In this document: piece by piece, positions 1 to 5,169 of the stretch
Numbering within the stretch: position 1 is the stretch's first letter
Layout of the letters: every line of letters begins with the position of its first letter
Source: CAZOIA01 sp964579675
Lineage (GTDB): Bacteria > Planctomycetota > Phycisphaerae > UBA1845 > PWPN01
DNA length: 13,050 nucleotides
Direction of reading: 5' to 3'
NCBI GenBank assembly: GCA_964579675.1
Contig: CAZOIA010000153.1
Span: forward strand, 1 to 13,050
Translations under genes and position numbers: made by a program
The notes under the pieces: model-generated
Seen by the model: the letters and a program-made list of their open reading frames with translations, nothing else
What the model was told of the DNA's origin: nothing
Database searches by the model: none

Positions 1-271
1 ATGTGATCAACTTGCCGAGGTGATCGTGGTTCGTCCTGCCGAACTGGTTCTCGATGACGACGTACCGATTGCTGCCGTCCTTCGCCAGGATATCGGCTGA
101 ATATGGCCCAACGGCAACCTCCGTATTCTCAACTTCCAGTTCCAGACCGACAGCCTCCGCCAGTCTGGCGATGTTCTTTTCCTCAGCGAGCCACGGCGTG
201 AAAGCAGACTGCTCGTTGTCCCACAGCTTCCTGATCTTCACCTTCTTAAGTTGTCCGAGTTCCTGTTCCAT
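1..271 (-). CDS. DUF4268-type PD-(D/E)XK nuclease-like protein, N-terminal part
   Basis: The open frame starts at ATG 271-269 and runs off the left edge, leaving 90 complete codons. It begins MEQELGQLKKVKIRKLWDNE and contains ADILAKDG at residues 59-66, followed by VVIENQFGRTNHDHLGKL at residues 71-88. The spacing of D60 with E74-x-Q76 fits the D...ExQ/K core of the PD-(D/E)XK nuclease fold. The IENQ..(T/R)(D/N)HDHLGKL string is what I know from bacterial proteins annotated with DUF4268. Such proteins are restriction-like or of unknown function, so a nucleolytic role is inferred. A purine-rich AAAGG lies 5 bases before the ATG and supports this start. The start lies inside the end of the upstream aspartic protease gene (34-base overlap), so the two are probably co-transcribed. 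The C-terminal domain is outside the window. Confidence 0.72.
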   Translation of the reverse strand, partial: MEQELGQLKKVKIRKLWDNEQSAFTPWLAEEKNIARLAEAVGLELEVENTEVAVGPYSADILAKDGSNRYVVIENQFGRTNHDHLGKLIT

Positions 272-708
272 GGATACCTTTCACGCGGCGTAGAGCTAGG
301 TAGCGATCCTAGTGGGCCGCACCCGATGCGTCGGGCTGAGCTGGCGGCAGGAAGGGGGCCGGCGGCGACCAGCTTCTTGCGCGCGGAATCGACGGTCAGG
401 TTCATCCCTTCAAGCGTCCTGGCCCCCAAGAGCAGCAGATCGCCCCGCTCGGCAAACATGACCTCGTCCACGGTGAAGGACTTGCCGATGCGGATGATCG
501 CGAAGCCCACGCTTCGGGTCACCTCCTGACCGTTGGCCATCAAGAAGGGCACGTCCTTCTTCTCCCGCAGGATGCTGATCTTCTCGAGTGCCCTTGCGGG
601 CACCCAGGTATACTCGCTGCCCGTATCCACCAGCAGCTTCGAGATGCTCGCGGACCGCTTGCGGTCAGCGACATTCTCAATCCGGCAGGATGTGTGGAAG
701 GTGCCCAT
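238..708 (-). CDS. Retropepsin-like (clan AA) aspartic protease, 156 aa
   Basis: This is a single-domain aspartic protease of the retroviral (RVP) type. Such bacterial proteins are expected to act as homodimers, each subunit giving one catalytic Asp. The catalytic motif is LLVDTGSEYTWVP at residues 25-37, with D28 the nucleophile. A hydrophobic flap region follows. The second family motif is LLLLGARTLEGMNLTVD at residues 91-107. I chose ATG 708 because MGTFH matches the usual start of this family. The frame stays open to a GTG at 810, but that would sit at the predicted transcription start. No good Shine-Dalgarno precedes 708. About 40 residues after K112 are Pro/Ser/Arg-rich, longer than the core needs, and their codons overlap the downstream DUF4268 gene. 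There is no signal peptide or membrane segment, so it is probably cytoplasmic. The substrate is unknown. One guess is processing of the neighbouring nuclease. Confidence 0.78.
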   Translation of the reverse strand: MGTFHTSCRIENVADRKRSASISKLLVDTGSEYTWVPARALEKISILREKKDVPFLMANGQEVTRSVGFAIIRIGKSFTVDEVMFAERGDLLLLGARTLEGMNLTVDSARKKLVAAGPLPAASSARRIGCGPLGSLPSSTPRERYPWNRNSDNLRR

Positions 709-814
709 ATCGACTGACTCGTTTGGGGCCTGGGCCTTTCGAGAAACGGACAGTCGTTGCCATCCCGCCCGGCTCCCGATGGCGACGGAATGGAGACGAA
801 CATACCGCACTCAT

Positions 815-820
815 ATTATA
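815..820 (-). promoter_or_regulatory. Candidate -10 element for the protease/nuclease pair
   Basis: The minus strand carries a perfect TATAAT here, about 107 bases before the chosen protease start. I see no convincing TTGACA-like -35 at 16-18 bases. If used, transcription would begin near 808, which argues against the GTG at 810 as start codon. Its position in a gap between divergent genes is appropriate, but the call rests on one hexamer. Confidence 0.3.
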
Positions 821-879
821 CCTCCAGCTTCGGGCATGGGCTACGAGCGGTCCCGGCACGGGGAGTGCAGGCGGATCGG

Positions 880-908
880 TTGACCGTTGCCGGCGGATCG
901 GGTACAGG
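880..908 (+). promoter_or_regulatory. Weak candidate promoter for pgk
   Basis: TTGACC at 880-885 is followed after 17 bases by TACAGG at 903-908. The -35 is 5/6 to the sigma70 consensus, but the -10 is only 3/6. If real, the pgk transcript would start near 915 and carry all the repeats and hairpins below in a leader of roughly 210 bases. No better promoter was seen between the repeats and pgk. Confidence 0.25.
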
Positions 909-923
909 ATCGAGGCGGGTCGG

Positions 924-983
924 AGCGAGCCGGGCGTAAGCGAGCCGGGCGTAAGCGAGCCGGGCGTAAGCGAGCCGGGCGGT
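924..983 (+). repeat. Tandem repeat, four 15-bp units
   Basis: The unit AGCGAGCCGGGCGTA occurs at 924-938, 939-953 and 954-968, all exact. A fourth copy at 969-983 differs only in its last two bases. All forward frames through it read as low-complexity peptides, so I treat it as noncoding. The unit core AGCGAGCCGG is the exact reverse complement of CCGGCTCGCT, which occurs twice in the 36-bp repeats just downstream. Copy number may therefore vary by slippage, and the units can pair with the downstream repeat in RNA. Confidence 0.9.
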
Positions 984-994
984 CCTCCGCCCGG
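975..994 (+). promoter_or_regulatory. GC-rich hairpin with TCCT loop in the pgk leader
   Basis: CCGGGCGG at 975-982 and CCGCCCGG at 987-994 form a perfect 8-bp stem around the tetraloop TCCT. No T-run follows, so it is not a standard terminator. Its loop is complementary to the AGGA found in the loops of the next two hairpins. Confidence 0.6.
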
Positions 995-1000
995 GTGATG

Positions 1001-1072
1001 AACCGGCCCGAGGATGGGCCGGCTCGCTGCGTAATCAACCGGCCCGAGGACGGGCCGGCTCGCTCGGTAATC
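1001..1072 (+). repeat. Tandem repeat, two 36-bp units, each a hairpin
   Basis: Two near-identical 36-bp units occupy 1001-1036 and 1037-1072. Unit 1 forms a stem CCGGCCC/GGGCCGG (1003-1009 with 1016-1022). Unit 2 forms a perfect 8-bp stem CCGGCCCG/CGGGCCGG (1039-1046 with 1051-1058) closing an AGGA loop. The T1015 versus C1051 difference between units swaps a possible G-U closing pair for G-C, so pairing is kept. This suggests the RNA or cruciform matters. The units lie about 50-120 bases before the pgk start codon. Confidence 0.85.
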
Positions 1073-1112
1073 AACCCGATGGACCAACACGATCAGTTGC
1101 ACAACAGACCAC

Positions 1113-1118
1113 GAGGTG
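1113..1118 (+). promoter_or_regulatory. Ribosome binding site deciding the pgk start
   Basis: GAGGTG lies 6 bases before ATG 1125. The frame is also open from GTG 1116, but that GTG is part of the Shine-Dalgarno itself, so ATG 1125 is preferred. The resulting N-terminus MAKKTIADV also fits the family. Confidence 0.75.
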
Positions 1119-1124
1119 AAGACC

Positions 1125-2354
1125 ATGGCGAAGAAGACAATTGCGGATGTGGAGGTCAAATCGAAGCGCGTCCTGATGCGGGTGGACTTCAACGTCCCAC
1201 AGGACGAGAGCGGCGCCATCACCGACGACAACCGGATCCGCAAGGCGTTGCCGACCATCCAACACATACTCAAAGGCGGCGGCCGGCTCATTCTGATGAG
1301 CCACCTTGGCCGCCCCAAGGGCGAGCCCGATCCGAAGTATACTCTGGCCCCGGCCGCCCGGCGGCTGGGCGAGCTGATCGGCCAGGAGGTGATCATGGCC
1401 CCGGCCAGCGTGGGCCCGCAGGTCCGCAAGATCGTCGAGGGGCTTCAGGACGGGCAGTGTTGCCTGCTGGAGAACATGCGGTTCAACAAGGCCGAGACCA
1501 TCAAAGACAAAGCCGCCCAAGACGACCCCGCGTTGCGCAAGGCGAAAGATGACTTCGCCAAGGCGTTGGCGGATATGGCGGACCTCTACGTCAACGACGC
1601 ATTCGGCACCTGCCACCGTGACAACGCCAGCATGCTCACCGTGCCGCAACAGATGGGCGACAAGCCGAAGGTCGCCGGCTTCCTCGTCCAGAAGGAGCTG
1701 CAATACCTCGGCGACGCCCTGAACGATCCCAGGCGGCCCTTCGTCGCGATCCTGGGCGGCAAGAAGGTCTCGGACAAGATCGGCGTGATCGAGGCCTTGC
1801 TCGCCAAGTGCGACGCGGTGCTGATCGGCGGGGCGATGAACTACACGTTCATGCTCGCCGCGGGCCAGAAGGTGGGCAACAGCCTGGTCGAGGCGGACAA
1901 GGTGGACGAAGCCAAGCGCCTGATGCAGCAGGGCGGCGACAAGCTGAGATTGCCGGTGGACGTGGTGGCGGCCAGGGAGCTGAAAGAGGGGGCCGACACC
2001 CAGGTGATCGAGGGCGACATCCCGGACGGCCTGGAAGGTTTGGACATCGGCCCGAAGGCCACCGAGGCATTCAAGAAAACCATCGCCGGGGCCAAGACAA
2101 TCGCCTGGAACGGACCCATGGGCGTGTTCGAGCTCGAGCCTTTCGACAAGGCCACCAACGAGATCGCCCGCGCTCTGGCCGACGCGACGACCGCCGGTGC
2201 CATCACCGTCATCGGCGGCGGCGACAGTGCGGCCGCCATCCAGGAGGCCGGCCTGAGCGAAAAGGTCACCCACGTCAGCACCGGCGGCGGGGCGAGCCTG
2301 GAGTTCATGGAGGGCAAGAGCTTCAGGGCCGTCGAGGTGCTCGACGACGTGTAA
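1125..2354 (+). CDS. pgk: Phosphoglycerate kinase
   Basis: This enzyme catalyses the reversible transfer of phosphate between 1,3-bisphosphoglycerate and ADP, giving 3-phosphoglycerate and ATP, in cytoplasmic glycolysis/gluconeogenesis. The 409 residues match the usual length. Visible signatures in order are RVDFNVP (19-25, substrate-binding D21 and N23), SHLGRPKG (59-66, H60 and R63), VNDAFGTCHRDN (156-167), LGGKKVSDKI (210-219), NGPMGVFE (329-336), IGGGDS (363-368) and STGGGASLE (385-393). The common GGAKVSDKI motif has Lys in place of Ala at 213, a mild variant. All key catalytic positions appear intact. It is the first gene of a plus-strand run and is preceded by an unusual repeat-rich leader. 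The next gene starts 60 bases after its stop, so read-through into the ATPase is possible. Confidence 0.97.
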   Translation: MAKKTIADVEVKSKRVLMRVDFNVPQDESGAITDDNRIRKALPTIQHILKGGGRLILMSHLGRPKGEPDPKYTLAPAARRLGELIGQEVIMAPASVGPQVRKIVEGLQDGQCCLLENMRFNKAETIKDKAAQDDPALRKAKDDFAKALADMADLYVNDAFGTCHRDNASMLTVPQQMGDKPKVAGFLVQKELQYLGDALNDPRRPFVAILGGKKVSDKIGVIEALLAKCDAVLIGGAMNYTFMLAAGQKVGNSLVEADKVDEAKRLMQQGGDKLRLPVDVVAARELKEGADTQVIEGDIPDGLEGLDIGPKATEAFKKTIAGAKTIAWNGPMGVFELEPFDKATNEIARALADATTAGAITVIGGGDSAAAIQEAGLSEKVTHVSTGGGASLEFMEGKSFRAVEVLDDV

Positions 2355-2372
2355 GCTCGTCGGTAGAATTTA

Positions 2373-2398
2373 CGGAGGACTCACCGGTCCCACCTCCG
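2373..2398 (+). other. Short inverted repeat between pgk and the ATPase gene
   Basis: CGGAGG (2373-2378) and CCTCCG (2393-2398) can pair around a 14-base loop in the 60-base gap. There is no T-run. It could be a weak terminator or could mask part of the leader, because the ATPase ribosome binding site AGGGAG (2401-2406, 8 bases before ATG) follows immediately. Confidence 0.3.
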
Positions 2399-2414
2399 AC
2401 AGGGAGCTAGTCCG

Positions 2415-3638
2415 ATGCTGAAAAGGCTGCGCCTGCACAACTTCCGCACCTATCTGAATGCCGAGATCGAGTTCGGACGCCGGCATCTCCTCATCGGCAA
2501 GAACAACAGCGGGAAGACCAATCTCTGTTACGCTCTCAGGTTCCTGGGGAGGACGGCGTCACACCCGCTTACGGCGGAGACTGCGAACACTTGTGTCCCA
2601 GGCGGCGTGTCCGAGTTGAAGCATTTCGGGTTTGCCAGCAACACGATCGATTTCACACTGACATGTGAGTTGCCATTCGCGGATGAGCAACTGACCTACG
2701 AGTACGACCTGTCCCTCGAAGTGACGAAGGATCCGCGCGGCTCGGCACCGACCGAGGGGCTCCGCGTGCTAAAGGAGAGACTCGCCGTCAGTGGGGGACA
2801 CTTTTCCGATGACTGCCTTCTCGAGAATGACGGTCGGGAGGCACACCTCTTGCACGAAGGACAAGTAGGCCGAGAAGATCAAGCCCACCGCGAGACCATG
2901 CTCGCGCCCGAGAATGCTACGATGCTATCAGCGCTCTACGAACTTGAGACCAACCGGCGGGCTATTCTTTTCCGGCGTTTCCTTCAGAATTGGACATACT
3001 TCCTCCTCCAGCCCGAGAGCATCAGATGGGGATGGAGAGAGGCAGTGCGCACAGGGAACCTCTATTATACCGACGGCAAACACGTGGCGAGTGAGATCTT
3101 CCGCCTGAAGAACCAGGACGAGCGGCGATATCGGCGTCTCATGGAGCGCGTCAAGGCCGTCGAAGAGACGTTGGAGGCGATCAACTTCCTGGTAGCACCT
3201 GATCAAGGGGTTGTTCCCTTCGTGGCCTTACGAGGCCGGGATCGGGCCAGTTGGGGCGGTCTTTCTGATGGCACACTCCGGGCGCTCGCCCTGTCCCATC
3301 TCATCGAGGCAGCCGACGTTCTGAGTTCCATGGAAGGCTGGCCACCTACCCTGACCATCATCGAGGAGCCCGAGAACGGCATCTACGTCGGACTGCTTCG
3401 TCAGCTCCTGGAAGAGTTCGAAAGCTGCGCTCCTCAGGCCCAGTTCATCTTCACATCGCATTCTCCATACGTCGTCGACCTGTTTGACCGGGATTTGGAG
3501 AACATCACGTGCCTCAAGAAGGAAGGAGGGGTCACGACGAGCCGTCCCCTCAGTGATTTGAGAGACACTATTGATCGCCATAGGGATAAATACGATCTGT
3601 CGTTGGGGGAACAACACTACAAGGAAGTGTTCGAATGA
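2415..3638 (+). CDS. ABC/AAA-type ATPase (AAA_15/AAA_21, OLD/RecF-like)
   Basis: This 407-residue cytoplasmic ATPase of the SMC/RecF/OLD group starts MLKRLRLHNFRTYLN, the typical N-terminal strand of these proteins. Walker A is GKNNSGKT at 28/29-35. The ABC signature-like LSDGT is at 283-287. The Walker B region TLTIIEEPENG spans 312-322, with E318 the likely catalytic base and E317 in the usual Asp place. The switch-histidine motif TSHSPYVVD is at 347-355 (H349). The middle part (about 70-270) is the variable insertion with no recognisable domain, and no TOPRIM is fused at the C-terminus. The next gene overlaps by 4 bases (ATGA) and encodes a TOPRIM-like protein. That pairing is characteristic of OLD/Gabija, PARIS and AbiL-like defence systems, so a phage-sensing role is inferred, not shown. 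Sampled stretches are clearly less GC-rich than pgk. Confidence 0.88.
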   Translation: MLKRLRLHNFRTYLNAEIEFGRRHLLIGKNNSGKTNLCYALRFLGRTASHPLTAETANTCVPGGVSELKHFGFASNTIDFTLTCELPFADEQLTYEYDLSLEVTKDPRGSAPTEGLRVLKERLAVSGGHFSDDCLLENDGREAHLLHEGQVGREDQAHRETMLAPENATMLSALYELETNRRAILFRRFLQNWTYFLLQPESIRWGWREAVRTGNLYYTDGKHVASEIFRLKNQDERRYRRLMERVKAVEETLEAINFLVAPDQGVVPFVALRGRDRASWGGLSDGTLRALALSHLIEAADVLSSMEGWPPTLTIIEEPENGIYVGLLRQLLEEFESCAPQAQFIFTSHSPYVVDLFDRDLENITCLKKEGGVTTSRPLSDLRDTIDRHRDKYDLSLGEQHYKEVFE

Positions 3639-4255
3639 TCGAACGCATTCTCGTAGTCGGTCAGGGCCCCAACGATCTTGGCTTCCTTACCGGCCTTCGC
3701 CAACTATTAGGATGTGATGCGGAGTTGGTAAACCGGTTGTCGGACGGGTCTGAAGCAAGGCTGCGTGATCACGTTACACGGCGAAAGCAGGATGCCAAGT
3801 ACATTTGGGACCATCGCGGCGACGTTGATCTTATTGTCCGGTTGACCGATGGTGACACGGACAGCCCGCAAGACACGATTCGCAAGGAGCTGGATCGCTG
3901 GCCGTCCGAGGCGGGCCCATTGTTGGTGTGTGGCGTTTGTGACCGGGACGTCGAGCACTGGATGTGTCTCGACCCCGACTACGCGGCGGAGAAACTAGGA
4001 TTTGACAAGAACCAACTGCCAGGAAGGCGTGAAGAGAGGTCGGGGTTCATCAAGAATCGCATCAAGAAACGGTGTGGCAGCCAGGACTATATGGCCTTTG
4101 TTGCCGATTTCGTGAACAATGCGCCGCCGGCGACTGTCCGGCGCTGGCTGGCTAATCCAGCCTTCTCACGTTTCTATGATCGGTGCAGGGACGCAGCTCA
4201 GGAGCACACCTGTCCTGTCGAGAACCTGCGTGAGTCAGGGGGGGCAGGGCTGTGA
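3635..4255 (+). CDS. TOPRIM/DUF4276-like partner of the ATPase, 206 aa
   Basis: This is probably the effector of a two-gene ATPase-TOPRIM module. Residues 5-18 (ILVVGQGPNDLGFL) match the first TOPRIM strand and loop, hhhhEGxxD, with D14 kept but Gln at position 10 in place of the usual Glu. LIVRLTDGDTD at 66-76 supplies a DxD-like motif (D72, D74). VCDRDVEHWMCLDPDY at 101-116 resembles the R.xE.W.LaD segment of DUF4276 proteins. The C-terminal part is basic (about 130-150) and unassigned. There is no signal peptide or transmembrane segment. AAGGAAG lies 7 bases before the ATG, which overlaps the ATPase stop, so the two should be made together. By analogy with AriB of PARIS or RloB-like proteins it might cut nucleic acid, but the Glu-to-Gln change makes catalysis uncertain. 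DUF4276 versus another TOPRIM branch cannot be settled by eye. Confidence 0.68.
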   Translation: MIERILVVGQGPNDLGFLTGLRQLLGCDAELVNRLSDGSEARLRDHVTRRKQDAKYIWDHRGDVDLIVRLTDGDTDSPQDTIRKELDRWPSEAGPLLVCGVCDRDVEHWMCLDPDYAAEKLGFDKNQLPGRREERSGFIKNRIKKRCGSQDYMAFVADFVNNAPPATVRRWLANPAFSRFYDRCRDAAQEHTCPVENLRESGGAGL

Positions 4256-4944
4256 CATCGCGATCCGGTGAGTGGGATCTGTCCGAATCCAGGATCCGCA
4301 TAGCCCCGTCGTTGTTATCGGCGGATTTTGGCCGGCTCGCGGAGGACGTGGGCCGGATCGAGGCGGGCGGGGCGGAGGTGCTGCACCTCGACGTGATGGA
4401 CGGGCACTTCGTGCCGAACATCAGCTTCGGGGTGCCGGTGATCGAGAAGCTGCGGCCCACCTCGAAGCTGTTCTTCGACACGCACCTGATGATCACCGAC
4501 CCGCTGAAATATGCCGGGCCGTTCGCCAAGGCCGGCAGCGACCTGCTGACGTTCCATATCGAGGTCGCCCCCGAGCCGATGGCGATTATCGAGCATATCC
4601 GGTCGCTGGACATCAACGTCGGCATCACGCTCAACCCGGGGACGCCAGCGTCGGCGATCGCACCGGCGGTCGAGGCGGTGGATCTCGTGCTGGTGATGAG
4701 CGTCTGGCCCGGCTTCGGGGGGCAGGCGTTCATCGCCTCGTCGCTGGATAAACTGCGGGAGATCCGGACGCTGCTCCGGCCCGATCAGCGGCTGGAGGTG
4801 GACGGTGGGATCGACCGGACAACCGTCGCAGCGGCGGTCAGGGCTGGTGCGGACACGCTCGTGGCTGGCTCCGCGGTTTTCGGCCAGCCCGACCCGATAA
4901 AAGCCATGATTGAACTCCAGGAGCTTGCCGAGGCCGCCCGGTGA
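4252..4944 (+). CDS. rpe: Ribulose-phosphate 3-epimerase
   Basis: This enzyme interconverts D-ribulose 5-phosphate and D-xylulose 5-phosphate in the pentose phosphate or Calvin pathway. It is a metal-dependent TIM barrel in the cytoplasm. Signatures are IAPSLLSADF (17-26), LHLDVMDGHFVPN (44-56, metal ligands H45 and D47), DTHLMI (76-81, H78), GITLNPGTP, MSVWPGFGGQ (149-158, Trp where Asn is common), EVDGGID (182-188, D184) and the phosphate-binding end GADTLVAGSAVFG. At 230 aa it has about 13 extra residues before the usual start. I chose GTG 4252 because no other in-frame start lies near the conserved core and because AGGGGGGG sits 7 bases upstream. GTG overlaps the preceding stop as GTGA, so translation is probably coupled to the TOPRIM-like gene. 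Confidence 0.95.
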   Translation: MTSRSGEWDLSESRIRIAPSLLSADFGRLAEDVGRIEAGGAEVLHLDVMDGHFVPNISFGVPVIEKLRPTSKLFFDTHLMITDPLKYAGPFAKAGSDLLTFHIEVAPEPMAIIEHIRSLDINVGITLNPGTPASAIAPAVEAVDLVLVMSVWPGFGGQAFIASSLDKLREIRTLLRPDQRLEVDGGIDRTTVAAAVRAGADTLVAGSAVFGQPDPIKAMIELQELAEAAR

Positions 4945-4975
4945 GCGACCGGGCCCGCATGAGGCGGCAGTACTC

Positions 4976-5003
4976 CCGACTGCGTCCGGGCGCCGTCGGT
5001 TTT
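4976..5003 (+). terminator. Probable intrinsic terminator after rpe
   Basis: CCGAC (4976-4980) pairs with GTCGG (4995-4999). Inside it, after one mismatch, GCG (4982-4984) pairs with CGC (4991-4993) around a 6-base loop. TTTT follows at 5000-5003. It begins 32 bases after the rpe stop and precedes the next promoter, a sensible place to end the pgk-rpe transcript. The T-run is short. Confidence 0.5.
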
Positions 5004-5023
5004 GCCTCGGAGCGATCCAATCC

Positions 5024-5053
5024 TTGACCTGACTTTTGCCCCTCTCCTAGAAT
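5024..5053 (+). promoter_or_regulatory. Sigma70-like promoter of the FG-GAP gene
   Basis: TTGACC (5024-5029) and TAGAAT (5048-5053) are each 5/6 to consensus and separated by 18 bases. Transcription would start near 5060, giving a leader of about 110 bases with a small hairpin (GCAGG 5098-5102 with CCTGC 5112-5116). The Shine-Dalgarno GAAGGG (5155-5160) lies 9 bases before ATG 5170. Confidence 0.6.
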
Positions 5054-5169
5054 ACCTCGACCCCAGGACGTTGAGGGGGGCGTGCCAAGAGGGGTCTGCA
5101 GGCCCGGTGGACCTGCCAGCTTTAACGCCCGCAGCGACAAGCCTTTAGCGCAGAGAAGGGTGCTTTCAG

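Noticed and set aside
709..810. Longer protease starting at GTG 810
   Set aside because: A GGAGG lies 10 bases upstream, but the added residues are unlike the family, MGTFH at 708 is the expected start, and a TATAAT would place the transcript start near 808.
924..1072. CRISPR-like array
   Set aside because: The repeats are directly adjacent with no unique spacers, and no cas genes are present.
677..1429. Long minus-strand frame (250 codons) across the repeats and the start of pgk
   Set aside because: It is antisense to pgk and its middle is translated tandem repeat (PGSLT units). No family motif and no ribosome binding site.
887..1552. Plus-strand frame with GRKRA repeats
   Set aside because: A different frame through the 15-bp repeats and then through pgk. 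Arg/Gly-rich shadow composition.
1071..2273. 400-codon minus-strand frame opposite pgk
   Set aside because: Antisense shadow of a certain gene in high-GC DNA. No recognisable domain.
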